Shown here one piece after another: positions 1 through 11,229 of a stretch of 64,000 nt of DNA. The translations under genes and the position numbers were made by a program. Each line of letters starts with the position of its first letter. The first letter of the stretch is position 1. This DNA is from Rhineura floridana. Lineage: Eukaryota; Chordata; Lepidosauria; Squamata; Rhineuridae. Under the pieces are notes generated by a model that ran no database searches, was not told where the DNA came from, and saw only the letters and a list, made by a program, of their open reading frames with translations. Where the stretch lies: the NCBI RefSeq assembly GCF_030035675.1, contig NC_084480.1:1587501-1651500 (forward strand), given 5' to 3'.

Positions 1-208
1 TTGTACAATTGATGCCCTCCCGTGCAAGCAATTATCAGTCATTTATTTAAGGATTCCTTAATATAATTCAGTTCCCAGTTGCAATCATCTGTATCTGTCA
101 TGATTTTCCATATCTGTCAAGTAACAGCCAATCCTACGTAGTTACGACACAATCCTATTTGTTTGCCTTTTTTTCTTCCTTTCTCTTTTGGCCATGTAAG
201 AGAGAGTC

Positions 209-330
209 AGACCTGAACATACAAGATCTGAACAGGGTGGTTTATGACAGATGCTCTTGGAGGTCGCTGATTCATAGGGTCGCCATAAGTCATAGTCGAC
301 TTGGAGGCACATAGCGACAACAACAACTTT
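209..330 (+). mobile_element. BovB (RTE) LINE 3' end fragment
   Basis: The stretch matches the 3' end of the longer BovB copy at 39,895-40,386 almost word for word (GATCTGAACAGGGTGGTT, CATAGGGTCGCCATAAGT) and ends in a CAA-rich tail (gacaacaacaac), as BovB and its partner SINEs do. It is 5' truncated and carries no useful coding capacity. A Sauria SINE tail is the alternative, because SINE and LINE share this 3' end, but the upstream 'gacctgaac...' segment belongs to the LINE. Confidence 0.75.
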
Positions 331-2250
331 CCTCTTTCTGATGTTCAGTTGCTTGACATGTTATGCAGCGTTCAGGTTCGTATGCTCAGCTAAGGGTTAT
401 GACAGATGAGTGTCCATGTTCTGCTGGTCCTCGGTCGGCAGCCGCTAAGTTGGAGAAGTCTCTTTTGCTGCATTGCGTTGTGCCTCCCACTTCTTCCCGT
501 TGTAGCTGTTACCTGGTAAAGAGTTCCAAAAATGCACTCCAAATCTCTTGGAAGTTTGACTTTTTGTGTCAGTTTATAGAGCAGAATTTCTGTATGGGCT
601 GCTAGTTGCAGAAGAAAGTTTTGTATGCAGTTTTCTGTGCTTGGTGTGGTCAGAGATGTTGGCATGGCTCGGTGAAACCAAGCCTTTTGAAAGCCTCCCA
701 CCTAGCAGGAGTGCAGCCGATTGCTGTGTTGGTGTTTCCTGTTAATAAGGATTTGTCCAGAGACGAGATAATTCTACCCTGTCCTTCCTTCCAGAAGAGC
801 TTGATTGCTGGGCACTTTCATAGCAGGTGAGTTAGATCCACCCGTGGCTGTTTGCATCACCAGCAGTTGTCTGTTGATATAAGGCCCTGCACTTAAGGCA
901 TGCCGGTGTCCGTAGGCCCAGAGGAGTGTTTTCTGTTGGATCAGCGTCAGCCTAACATCGTGGATGGTTAGTTTAATATTGCATAGGGCTTTTCCCCATT
1001 GTGCAGGTGTTAAGTGAGTTTCTAGATGAGGTCCCAGACTCTGGTCTGAAGGCATTTGAGGCCACCACCTTGCTGAAGCAAGGTGGGAGATTGCCTGGGA
1101 ACCACATGTATGCCACCTTGGGTTCTATGATGAAAGGAAGGTGGGGGACAAATGGAATAAATGAATGAAATAATTCTTTGTTCCACTTCTACCTAACTGG
1201 GCCTAGTTCAGGGTTCAGCGTGTTACATAATGATGTGTGTAGGTACTTGTGGCCTTTTCTTGAGAAGGAGGAGGTGTGTGCTGTTGCAAGGGGTCGGCTG
1301 CACTCAGCACATCTGGGCCAAATTTTCATTCCATCGGACTTAGTTTGGGGTAGTAGCAAATGCTGCTTCCTCCTCCGTGCAGGAGCAGTGGGCCTCTCCA
1401 GCCTCAGTGGCAGCTGCCCTCCCCCACCTGCCATTTCTGAGCTAGGGTTGTCCAGGCTGGATACCAGCACTGTCTCTTCTTGGAGGTCACATGCTGGGTC
1501 CATCTGGATCAACTGCTGGGGGACTTGGAGCTGGTTCGGATTCTGCCTCTGCCTTGAATCCATTGGGAGGCTGTGATCAGGTCACTCTCTGTCTATGCTG
1601 CATATCTGCAAGATGGAAATAACAGCAGCGGCCTACCTTTCAGGTCTGTTGTGGGGGTCATAAAGATTTAAGCTTGTAAAATCATTTGCACGAAAAAAGC
1701 AGCAAAAGGCAAGTAAGTGTACACCTTCCAGATTATAGGAGACTGGGTGGGGTGCTGACATGGGTGGTGTCCAGGCACCTCCCTCTGTGCCGATATGTGT
1801 GGCAGAGAAGGGTGCTGTGTAGGTGTAGAACCACTCACAGCTGTTCCTGTGGCTGTCCATCATAGTCTTATCTGTCACTCGCAGCTGAAGGACTGCATCT
1901 CTGCTCACAAGTGGGTGGTGCGGGGGGATGTGTGTGTAGAAGGCCGGATTGTGCAGGGTGGGGGGAAAAGAAATACTTGTGCTCTGGGAGGACTTGCTAA
2001 GGTAGACTGCAGAGGGGAGAGGAGGAGGGACTGATCATGGGCTTCGATTGGGCTCTGGCTGGTGTGAGATTCTCCATCTGCTAACAAGGGTGCTGGAACT
2101 TGGACATGCAACACACACCGACAGACTTATATTCATTCAACCATAGCTGGGAAAGGGCAATGCCTGCCTTTCTGAGAGTTGGTGGGTCTGAGGGAGACTT
2201 TGGGGCAACTCACAGTAACCACCTCTTTCCCCTTTGTGCCTCTCTCCTGC
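331..2250. other. Gene-free stretch, nothing recognised
   Basis: Reading frames here are short, overlap on both strands and carry no domain I recognise. GC content is moderate and there is no CpG clustering. Unannotated 5' exons of ATOSB or old repeats could lie here, but I cannot support any. Confidence 0.4.
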
Positions 2251-2252
2251 AC

Positions 2253-2502
2253 TTATGGGCTCAAGCTGCAGGGAGCCAGATTTCGACTGGACATCAGGAG
2301 AAACCTCCTAACCGTTAGAGCCATACAACAATGGAACCAGTTACCTAGAGAGGCGGTGGGCTCTCCGACACTGGAGGCCTTCAAGAGGCAGCTGGACAGC
2401 CATCTGTTGGGAATGCTTTGATTTGGATGCCTGCATTGCGCAGGGGGTTGGACTTGATGGCCTTGTAAGCCCCTTCCAACTCTACTATTCTATGATTTCG
2501 CT
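2253..2502 (+). mobile_element. CR1 LINE 3' end (5' truncated)
   Basis: The sense strand encodes the typical CR1 ORF2 C-terminus (RFRLDIRRN, then QWNQLPREAV and FKRQLDSHLL) with its stop at about 2,421. A short 3'UTR follows, with 'gggttggacttgatggcc' and the CR1 end 'attctatgattt'. The same protein end is seen on the minus strand in the copy at 23,664-24,588. Severe 5' truncation is normal for CR1. Confidence 0.9.
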
Positions 2503-3574
2503 CCTACGGGCCTTGGAGGTGTGTCTGCGAGGGGGGGGGGAGGTGTGAGCACACGCACGCATGCGCACATGTGTGCATCAACGCCTGACTTGAGGTCAGG
2601 AGGGTGTGTGTGGTGTCGGGGGCCTTGAAGAGAGCGTGGGGAGTGGAGTAAGACACAGCTGTGGGGGGTCAAGGCCACCCTTGTGTATATGGGGAGTGCA
2701 AGAGGGCTGGCTTGGCCTGGGTTGGGTAATCCGGGGCCAGCCCGAGATATTTTGCACCCGTGCCCCTTCCTGGCATGGCCCAGCGCTTGCAGCATCCCTT
2801 GCGCTGTAGTGGAGTGTGCTCAGGCCCAGCGCTGGGCTCCCCTCCAGCCTCTGGGGCACCCCTTGTTGCTTGTCTCCTTGGGGGGTGGCTTCTACATGTG
2901 GACTCCCCCTGGTGGGGTCTGGGGCAGGAGAGCTTTGCTAGCAAGGAAGGCGCTGGCTGAGTATGCTGGCAGGAGACCCTCCCATGCCCCACACATCCCC
3001 ATGCCCCACGGCCCGCCTCTGCTCTTGTTACTTGGCTTTCTTGGCTGATTTGCATATAGTGTCCCCATTGGCTGGCTCAGTACTAGGGGAGGTGTGAGTG
3101 AGTGGGGTGTCATGGTGACAGCTGGCTGAATGGGGAGGGGGGTATTGGTCCAGGAGAGGTGAGATGGGAGGGGGACAAGCAGCAAAGAGAGGTCCAGAGC
3201 CCCATGAGTTCCCCCCACACACACACACACACACCGCAGGGCAGAGAAATTGGAGTGGGCCTATCTGCTCTGTACCTTGCATGCCTTCCAGCTTGGGCTG
3301 AAGCACCAGCTGTCAGCTGTCAGGAGGGATCTTTAGGTGCCACTGTAGGAACTACGAAGGCTGGTAAACATTTACCTGGGAGGGTCAGGAAAGAACTTCC
3401 TGCCCTTCAGGATGTGGCCTGGCTCACTTGCTTGAGTCCTGTAGTAATGACTTCTTGGCCACAGCTATGTTCACACTGTGGGTTGTGTGGATGGGTCTGT
3501 GGGGAGGTGGGACGATCAGGCTGGCGGATGGTCCTGCACTGAAGGCATGGAGTAGGCTAGACTTTGCTCACCTG
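2503..3574. other. Gene-free stretch with simple repeats
   Basis: This is GC-rich, G/T-biased DNA with a poly-G run near 2,530 and an (AC)n microsatellite at about 3,213-3,235. Open frames exist on both strands but are low in complexity and mutually overlapping. No gene or named repeat is supported. Confidence 0.4.
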
Positions 3575-3662
3575 GGGCCTTCCAGACATTTGCCCAGCCA
3601 CTTTCCCATGTTCCTGTGCTGGCTGGGGCTGATGGGAGTTGTGGTCCAAAACATCCGGAGGG
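3575..3662. repeat. hAT-like fold-back MITE fragment (family F1)
   Basis: The core 'gctggctggggctgatgggagttgtggtccaaaacatc' (written here in part) is the right arm of a fold-back repeat seen at least eight more times in this window. The left arm is too decayed to pair well. Confidence 0.55.
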
Positions 3663-5704
3663 CTGTTTCTGTCATGCAGAGATAAAGGGCGTGTGGAGGA
3701 AGGAGGCTGAGAAGCCCCATGTCTCCTAGACACAGCCCGGCTGGTGACCGGCCACAGCTGCATGGGGGTGTGGCCGGCCAATATCGGCCAGGGCTGCACC
3801 TCCCGTCCAGCCTGCTTGTGATGCTTCCCTTCAGAGCTACCCCTTGTGGCTCGAGGCTGACCTCTGGTGTGTTTCCTGTGGCTGCTCCTGCTTCCTCCCC
3901 TTCATGCCTGGCTTTGATCTTTAATTCCACCACTCCTCCTTTTATGTAGTCTAAGTTGGTACAGCTGCACCCTGATAAGCATCATGCATGAAACAATTTT
4001 CTTTTTAAAAAAAGTCTTGAGTAGTGGAGGAGATTGAAGGGGAGCCATGCGAGACCTTTGTTGCGACTGCTTTTCTGCTTCCTTTTAAAATGCAGGATTC
4101 CTCCTTTCATGCGCTGATGTGTAAGCAGTGTCACACAATGGGCTGTGCTGTGGACTGTGCCATCTCCTCATGGCAGCCTTGGTTGCATGGTCTGGATGCG
4201 CCAGGCACGTGTGGGCCTGGTGTTAAAGAGACACAGAGAGAGTGTGCATTTATGTGCTGTTTAGAATGCTGGAGACAAGCATTTGCGTTGGAAAAGGATT
4301 TGGGGGGGGGAGTGCCAGTGGCTGGTTTTGCAGGTTCACTCTCCCTGCGCAGTGTAAGAGCATGGGAGGCAAACAAAGACCACATTGTGTCTGTCTAGCA
4401 GTAGTGGCTGCTGCGCCATGTCAGTGAGGCAGTGGAATCCAGTCCGGGTTTTAATCTGAACTCAGCAGCTTGGCCAGCTCCTTGAAAGCTCTGCCACGAA
4501 AAGAGCGCCTTAATCCCGCAGGTTGGAAGAGACTGGAGGGGCTCGCGTCTGGTGGGATCAGCGGGGGCTGGCAGGGAGGTGGGATGACATGATGGAGGGG
4601 GGGTTGAATGGGAGGGAGGGGGAGGCATGCCCTGGCTGACTTTGGCGGGTGTGTGTGTATGTGTGTCTGACGGTTGCTGCACGCAGATTCCCCCGGCAGC
4701 CAAGAGGCTTTGTGTTCCTTTCAAAGCTAGGAGGAGGCTGGCTAGCATCTTCCTCTTCCTCGCCCTCAGGTCCTCCGGGGCAGGCCGGCTGCTCCCCACC
4801 TGGCACTTCTGTCACTGCCGCAGATACCACCACTGCCACCCACCGCCCTCATTTTAGCGCTGCTGCTGCTGCTGCCGCCGCCGCCTCCTCTTTGTCTTCT
4901 GACAGGAGCCTCCCAGCCCTTTCCATGCCAATGCAATGCGGAGCAGAACCCTGCCTGTAGAGGAGGAAGAAGGAGGGTCCTTGGCGTTGCGTGGTGCTGG
5001 TGGTGCTGGAGGAGAGGCCTGCTGGGGCCCCTTTGTGTACCTTTGGGGGGAATCCACTTGCCACGGCTTTTCTGTCAGGAGACGCTCCTGGCGGGAGTTG
5101 GGGGTCGGAGGTCACTGGTTCCCTCTTTGGAGAGATTCTGCTCAAAAGGGTGGCTGTATCTTGCCAATAATGGAGCGAGGTGGGGAGGTGCCCGTAGGAG
5201 GCTGGTCTGTATTTCTGAACTACTGGACTGAGGCCCGCCCTGTGCAAGCAGGGTCCTTGCGAGGGAGGGCGGGCGTTGTGGTGTGAATATGCGTGAGTGT
5301 GCAACGCTGGGCTGCGATGTCAGGATCCGAGGGCACCAGGAGGGAGGGGAGGGCTCTGGCTGCAGTGGAACTATGTGGAGCCCGTGTTGTGATCTGTGCG
5401 TCTGTGTATGCTCAGAGGCATGCTGCTCTGCCATTCTGCATGCTTCTGGTTCAGCTTGGGTATCGAAAGGTAGTGCTGTGGCTGACCTCCGGTGGAAAAC
5501 ACACACGTGAGAAGTTGCACGGCCTCTTTGGGAAAAGGCCTGAGTGGCGTCCACTTGCTGGTTCTCGAAACTCTTTCCCCCCTGAAAAGCTCATGAGGCT
5601 TTTGTATTGTATTGTGGGCTGATATGTTTCGCAGGTATTATTTTGAAGGCAAATCAAAGACAGCCTTTAGAATTAGCTCCTTGAGGGCAGAGCCAAGCCC
5701 CAGT
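3663..5704. other. Gene-free stretch; GC-rich part at 4.7-5.3 kb
   Basis: No protein or named repeat was recognised. Between about 4,700 and 5,300 the sequence is GC-rich and holds a (GCT)n(GCC)n tract at 4,859-4,889. CpG density is only moderate. It could be an upstream non-coding exon or promoter of ATOSB, but there is no direct sign such as a convincing donor tied to a core promoter. Confidence 0.35.
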
Positions 5705-5845
5705 GGGCATGGGTTGTAGCTCAGTGGGAGAGCACCTCATGTGCATGCAGAAGGTCCCAGGTTCAACCCCTCACGGCATCTTCAGGCACAGCCTCTCCCA
5801 AGGGAGGCCTGAGGCAGCGGTGCAGGCTCTGTTGTCTGTACACAG
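5705..5845 (+). mobile_element. tRNA-derived SINE, 5' part (family S1)
   Basis: A tRNA-like head is present, with A box 'tagctcagtgggagagca' and B box 'ggttcaacccc', preceded by 'gcatgcagaaggtccca'. It is not a functional tRNA gene, since a SINE body follows instead of an acceptor stem. The same family recurs at 7,559, 11,230, 18,885, 35,091 and 45,492 and, inverted, at 59,975 and 62,553. Confidence 0.75.
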
Positions 5846-6667
5846 CAAGCCCGTGCGTCGCCTTTACCCTCTCATCTCCCCCTTTTCTTATCTCTGTGAC
5901 CTTGTCCAGTTCTTCAGCAGTGCACACATTCTTTTTCTTCCACTTCCTCCTCTTCAGAGCGTTCAGTCACCCCCTTTTTTGTTGGCAGCAGGCTTTGTGG
6001 CTCCTGAATTCCCACTCTCTGCTTCTCTTGCTGCTGCTCTTGCAAGTGAAGAGAGGCGATTCAGGGGGCCAGGCAGAGGACTGGGCCTTGTTCTTCTGCC
6101 CGGTGGTACCTTGGCAGCAGCTCTGGTTAGTGTCTTCCTTTCTGGATCCTGAGGAGCAAGAGAAAGAAGCAAAGCCTTTTACTCTTCCTGCTCTTGCTGC
6201 AGTGATGACTGCTGGAGGCAGATGGAGGAATTGTGTGTAGAACAGCGGGAGTGGATTTGGATCCATCCCCCATGCAGCGGGAGTGAAGTCTCCCCTCCTC
6301 ATCTGCACCCAGAGCCGTTTGGAGCTCAGGGGTAGGCTTTAGGAAGTGGCCACAGGATGGCTTTCGTGTGAAAACGTTACATGGAGACAGCAGCATTGCT
6401 TGGATGTTCCCAAGAACTGGAGCCCCGTTTACATTTCCAGGTGTAGCAGTGTTGATATAATTGCCCGTTTGTGAGCACCAAGTGTCCCATTTGAAACAGA
6501 CAGCAGACAAAGTGGCTAAGAAACATGTTTAGGACCAGGATACCTGAAAGACCGTCTTGCCCCTTGTATACCCAGCCGATCACTGCGCTCTGCAGGTGAG
6601 GAGGGCCTCCTGCAGATACCATCTCATCAGGAGGTCCGTTCTTCACAACGTAGGAAATGGACCTTTA
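5846..6667. other. Gene-free stretch, nothing recognised
   Basis: T-rich tracts (5,935-6,000) and short frames on both strands are present. No domain, splice-bounded exon or known repeat could be identified. Confidence 0.35.
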
Positions 6668-7022
6668 GTGTGGTGGCACCTACCCTGTGGAATTCCCTCC
6701 CCTTAAATATTACACAGGCGCCATCTCTGTTGTCTTTTCAACACCTACTGAAGACCTTCCTTTTTCAACAAGCCTTTTAAGGAGAGACCTTATCCCAGTT
6801 TGCATCTGTGCTAGAATTGCTTTTTAAGACGTTTTAAAAACTTTTTTAAATGTGTGTTTAAGTTGTGTTGTTTAATATGTTTTTAAAGATGTCTTGTTTT
6901 AATATGTTTTACAGTGTGTTATTTTTAAGGTGTTTTAGAGTGCTTTTAGTGTTTTTGTTTGCTGCCCTGGGCTCCTTCTGGGAGGAAGGGCAGGATATAA
7001 ATTTTGATGATGATGATGATAA
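6668..7022 (+). mobile_element. L2 LINE 3' end
   Basis: The start resembles the end of L2 ORF2 ('ctgtggaattccctccc', then 'ctgaagaccttcctttttcaacaagc', encoding KTFLFQQAF-like residues). A T-rich 3'UTR follows and then the signature 'gctgccctgggctcc' / 'gggaggaagggcaggatataaa', with a (GAT)n tail. This terminal signature marks at least eight L2 copies in the window. Confidence 0.75.
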
Positions 7023-7558
7023 TCTTGTGTATCTAGAAGAGAAGCTCCCTCTGTTTGGCCTCTGGAGATCCCTGGGGCTCTGGTTATGCTTGGGTTGTTC
7101 CCAGATGCAGCGGCGGCTGCAGGTACAAGGGAGTGGGCAGCTGAGGTGCGCAAAGGACAGCTCTGGTGCAGCCTCTGTTGGCATTGGGAAAGGGAGATAA
7201 AGAGCCTTGCGGTGGAGCCCCAGCCGCTGCTGCTGGTGCTGGTGCTGCTGCTGGTGGTTCTTCTTCCTGGGCTCTGACCAGTGGTCCGTCCAGCCCAGTG
7301 TTGTCTCCTCTGACTGGCGGCAGCTCTGTCAGGCTAGAGGTAGAGCAGGACCTTGCCCAGCCCTTTAAAGGGAGATCCTCGCTGGGACCCTCTGCCACTG
7401 AGCCATGGGTCCTTCCCAGCTCAGCCCTTGCAGAGTTTGGAGCATGCCCTTGGGCAGAAACGAGTGGCAAGCTGTGGGGCAGGGAGGTTTGCTGCTGGGT
7501 GGGGTGGGAGGAGGCAGCGCTCCTGCTGTCCAGAATGTGCATGTGGAATGATGTAACG
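7023..7558. other. Gene-free stretch, nothing recognised
   Basis: GC-rich sequence with a CTG/CTGGTG-rich patch (about 7,224-7,262). Open frames are shadows of low-complexity DNA. No feature is supported. Confidence 0.35.
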
Positions 7559-7762
7559 GGGAAGGGCCGTGGCCCAGTGGTGGAGCACCCGCTCCCTGCG
7601 CAGAAGGTGCCAGGTCCAATCCCTGGCAAGCCATCTCCAGGTCTGGCTTGGAACGTCCCCTGCCGGAATCCCTGGGGAGAGCCCCTGCCAGTCAGTGTGG
7701 GCAACCCTGAACTAGATGGCGCAGTGGCCGGACTCTGCAAGGCAGCTTCCCCTCTTCCTTAT
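7559..7762 (+). mobile_element. tRNA-derived SINE (family S1), near full length
   Basis: A box 'gtggcccagtggtggagca', B box 'ggtccaatccc', then the family body with 'gagagcccctgccagtcagtg', 'gaactagatggc' and the end 'aaggcagcttcc'. It is about 200 bp, the length of the most complete copies here. The internal promoter boxes are slightly mutated. Confidence 0.8.
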
Positions 7763-8224
7763 GATATTGAGCCCCACCAAGACCCCCTGCTCTGATCGCT
7801 GCCCAGGTGGCTTGCAGGCAGCGTTAGATGTGCCATAGGTGTCATGGCAGGAGCCCCAGCTGGTGAGAGTCAGGGCTGAGATTTGGTGCACCCAGAATGG
7901 CCGTTCAGTTGTAAGAGGGAGGCGAGGGGGCCCCTCTGGCCTGCTGTGAGGGCCTGCAACCGGGGGAGGGGGTCTGGGGTGGCGAGTCTTTGGTCCTCCC
8001 TCTCGGTGCTCTGCGGATCCAGCTGTGGGCTGCGAGCCTTGCTTGCTTAGGCAGTGGCTATTTTAAAACTCTCGCCTGCATGCCAGTGAATGAGCACGTG
8101 CCCGGCAGTGGCGGGTGCCACAGGGGCCTCCCCCTTCTCTTGCCAGGCTGCCAGTCCTCTGTTGGCAAGGCCCTGAGGAGGCCGGCCGGCCTTGCCGGGC
8201 CCTGCAGTCCCAAACAAAGTCTGG
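7763..8224. other. Non-coding stretch upstream of candidate promoter
   Basis: GC-rich DNA; a GGCC-rich patch (ccggccggcc) lies near 8,180. No gene is seen. Its position just upstream of the kappaB/TATA pair makes it a likely proximal promoter region. Confidence 0.3.
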
Positions 8225-8266
8225 GGGAGTTTCCCAGAGCAGCTTGGAGGGATCGCTCTATATAAG
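8225..8266 (+). promoter_or_regulatory. Candidate TATA promoter with kappaB-like site, probably for ATOSB
   Basis: GGGAGTTTCC at 8,225-8,234 fits the NF-kappaB consensus GGGRNNYYCC. TATATAAG at 8,259-8,266 is a good TATA box, 24 bp further on. A strong donor (gcag|gtaagag) follows at 8,415, so a first non-coding exon of about 125 bp could start near 8,290. ATOSB coding begins at 13,574 behind an acceptor at 13,479, on the same strand. The link to ATOSB is inference; a small unrelated non-coding transcript is possible. Confidence 0.45.
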
Positions 8267-8289
8267 GGTTCCCAGCCAGAAGGTGGAGG

Positions 8290-8414
8290 GAGGAGGAGCT
8301 GCCACAGGGAGCAAACTGCAGCTGCTCGTGGCTGGGCCTGGGAAGAAGCCCGGTTTGTCAGGCAGAGCCTCTCGGTGGGCGGGGGCTGCTGGAGCCTGGC
8401 ACCTCTCTGGGCAG
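8290..8414 (+). other. ATOSB: Candidate 5' non-coding exon of ATOSB
   Basis: This lies about 25-30 bp downstream of the TATA box and ends at the donor gcag|gtaagag (intron begins 8,415), a near-ideal match to U1. Start is only estimated from TATA spacing. The segment has no long conserved frame, as expected for a 5'UTR exon. Splicing to the acceptor before 13,480 would make an intron of about 5 kb. Confidence 0.4.
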
Positions 8415-9427
8415 GTAAGAGCTCCCTCTCTGCTCTGTCCCAAGGACCTTGCTGGACCAGGACACTGCATCTTTTGGGGGCCGGCTGGCGTTTGCTCGGC
8501 AGAGAGAGGATGGCAGTCTGTCTTGGCTTGGAGGCTTTGTCTGGTGGACCTGCTGGAGGCCTTAACCCTGACATTCAAAGCATGCTTTGAGATTGGGGGG
8601 GGGGGGAGACTGTGAAGGCAGTGAGGGACAGAGAGAGAGAGAAAGAGACTCTGCAGCAAATATGGCACCCAGCCTTGGGAAGGGGATGTTGTGCAAAGCG
8701 ACGTAGACCCTCACTGTTTTTTGGGAGGGAAGTCACCTCCGTTGCTTGTTTGCTTTGAGCTGATGAGACCCTTCTCTGGAAGGGGAACCAGAGTGCTCCC
8801 CAGAGCCTGTGGTCTGGCGAAGGGTTGGGCTCACTGGTGCTGTGGCTGGTTTCCCTGCTATGAAGAATTGGTGCTGAAGCTCATTTGGAACCCTAAGCTT
8901 AGATGTGCAGGGTGTGGGGAGAAAGAGCCCTCTGTACATGCCCAAAGGCCTCCTCCGTTTGTTTAGTGCTCTACTTCAGTCCTGCTGGAGTCTTTCTCTC
9001 TGCTGGTCTGCTTCCTTTTCTGGCAGAGTCCAGCCCTGTTGCTCCTTCCTGTGTCTTCTGCAGGGAAGCCGTCTCTCCCCTCCCACTTGCAGCCAGTTGT
9101 GGCACTCTCCCCTGTGGCTTCCGGCGAGTCCTTCTGGATGCCCAGCTTGGCTTGCGTGGCTCTGCTTGGAATGTCTCTTACGAGGCATCACTGAACAGAC
9201 ATGGCTGTTGGGCACAGAGTCTGTTCTCCCAAGAACCTTGGCTTGTGGCACATGTTTCTTCAAAGCAAGTTCCCAGTCTTGATAGTTGTGACAAATGTGA
9301 GGCCAAATTGGCTGCGTTTGTTAGAACTAAAGCGTGAACTCTGCATTGGCAGAGGAGGTGAGGCATTAGTGCCTTTTGCTGCTGCTGTTTAGGTTCATTT
9401 GAAGCCGGCACTGTGCTTATTGTTCTG
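8415..9427. other. Probable ATOSB 5' intron, nothing recognised
   Basis: No coding exon or clear repeat was identified. There is a poly-G run at about 8,594 and GA-rich DNA at 8,630-8,650. Confidence 0.35.
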
Positions 9428-9600
9428 CCTAATTAATTAATCAATCAATTAATTAATTAATTCGTATGTCACCTAACCCAGGCCAGTCTCTAGGCTACTT
9501 ACAATCAAAATATAAAAACACAAAATGGTTGAAAACAAAGGCCATCAAAATTTAACACCACAATCAATCTGTACAACACCACCGGCCTCTGGAGAAAGCA
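9428..9600 (-). mobile_element. LINE 3' end fragment, antisense (L2-like)
   Basis: It begins with an (AATT)n tract and reads, on the + strand, 'cgtatgtcacctaacccaggccagtctctaggctacttacaat', then A-rich DNA (quoted in part only for recognition). This pattern of simple repeat, 'ggc(t)acttacaat' and A-rich stretch is the reverse complement of the 3' end of squamate L2-like LINEs. Confidence 0.5.
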
Positions 9601-9889
9601 AAGAGTTTGGTGCTGTACAGAAAATGTGGTCCTTGCTTAAAGGGCCCTAATCGTGTTCTTGTGAAGGGCAGAGGAGAGGCCAGTGACCAGTGGAGGAGTC
9701 AGGGGGCGGCAGGAGAGATTGGGCTAGGATGGGCCTTCAGAAGACCACGACTTCTCAGCCACCCAATCCACATTTCCGGACCTGCCCTCCCACCCACACA
9801 CTTTCTACCTCAGATGCCTGCTAAAACGTTCCACTTGCTTTTCAGGTTTGAAGTGGAATTCGCCCCTATTTGATCTCTCTTGTCTACTT

Positions 9890-10505
9890 TAAATGTATCC
9901 CTTGGTTCAGAGTGGCCTGCAGTAATCTGGCCACAGTGACTCATGCCTCTTTCACCTCCCATTTAGATTACTACAATGGCCTGTACTACAGGGCTGCTCT
10001 TGAAGAGTGGGTTGTCTGGTGTGCCCTTTAAGGTCCCTCTAACGCTGGTGCTCTTGCCAACGGCGCTGGCTTCTTCTAGCCTACTTGGTTTCTGAGCCCA
10101 GTTCCAGGTGCTGGTATTCAGCCCTAAATGGTTTGGGTCTGGGGTAGCGGAAAGACCACCCCCTCCCCAAGGGGCATGTCCCAGATTTACCATTTTCATC
10201 AGAGGTCCCATTGCGTGTCCCTACCCCCGAGAGCAGCTGCGCCAGCAGGCACCCTTCAAGACAGGGCCTTTCCACGGAGCAGCTCCCAGATTGGGCCTAT
10301 CTTTGCCTTGCATTAGGCAGGCTGTAGAGGCAGTTTTGTTTTGCCTGAGTGTCGATGGGTTTTAAATTCCACTTTCTGGTTTTGTTTTCATAATGGTCTT
10401 GTGCTGTTCATATCAATGTCATTTTAAAAATATTTTGCATCGTCTTGGGGGCTCTGGTGATTGGAATGGGGATTAATAAGTATTTATTGATGATGATGAT
10501 AATAA
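9890..10505 (+). mobile_element. L2 LINE, C-terminal RT region and 3' end, decayed
   Basis: 'gattactacaatggcctgtact' encodes the L2 signature (L)DYYNGLY. It is followed by 'gagcccagttccaggtgctg' and 'gccctaaatggtttggg', the L2 region coding FKVL...KALNGLG, and a T-rich 3' end with a (GAT)n tail. Many frame breaks show that it is old. Confidence 0.65.
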
Positions 10506-10792
10506 TTGCATTTTATGCCACCTTTCAGGAACAAAGGGCCATGTGGCAATGAGCACATCTCTCAGCTGGCCCTCTTGTCTGTCTGCTTCTCCTCCAGGTG
10601 CTGATCAAGGTGCTCTGTCAGGATCGTGGGTCTGTGGGAGCGTTGCCAGAGGAGGAAGAGTGCTATGGGAGAGGGTCTCTGCTGCTGCGGTGGCTCTCCA
10701 TTTGAAAGGTCCTCTGGAACTGGTGAGTGGCCTGCAGGGTTGCAGTAGCATGCCCTATGGCAGGGTGAGCCTGCTGACCCCCTTTTGAGCAG

Positions 10793-10908
10793 GGGCTGGG
10801 GACCTGTGCCTCTCCCATGGACCCCAGCAGCCAGCATGGCCAGTGGTCAGGGACGATGGGAACTCCAGCTGAGCAACATCTAGAGGGCCGCAGGCAGCCA
10901 CCCCCACC
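10793..10908. repeat. hAT-like fold-back MITE (family F1)
   Basis: 'gcaggggctggggacctgtg' on the left pairs with 'ctagagggccgcaggcagcc' on the right, around the core 'agccagcatggccagtggtc'. The arms are imperfect and the copy is old. Confidence 0.6.
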
Positions 10909-11229
10909 TTGGAGAGAGAGACTGGCAGTAGGCTTCAGTCTTATATGCCAGGAGTGGCTGTTATGATTTACTCTGCACAGCTCAAGGGTTCATTGGGTCA
11001 AGCGGCTCTCCAGTCTGGTTGTTGACCCTCTTTGGAGTCTCCTGTCACCTGCTACCTCGCCTTTCTAACTGGAGGCACCAGGCCTTGAACTAGGGGCCTT
11101 CTGCGTGCCACCAGACGCTCTCCTGCTGGAGAGTTAGGGTCCCTCCCATCATGACGCTTCACACCCAACATCCCCATCATCTCTCGGCCCTGCAGTGTAG
11201 GCATGCTAGTACTGACAAGCAGTATTTAT

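Noticed and set aside
7084-7740. 218-codon minus-strand and 209-codon plus-strand frames
   Set aside because: Both run through the S1 SINE at 7,559-7,762 and flanking low-complexity DNA.
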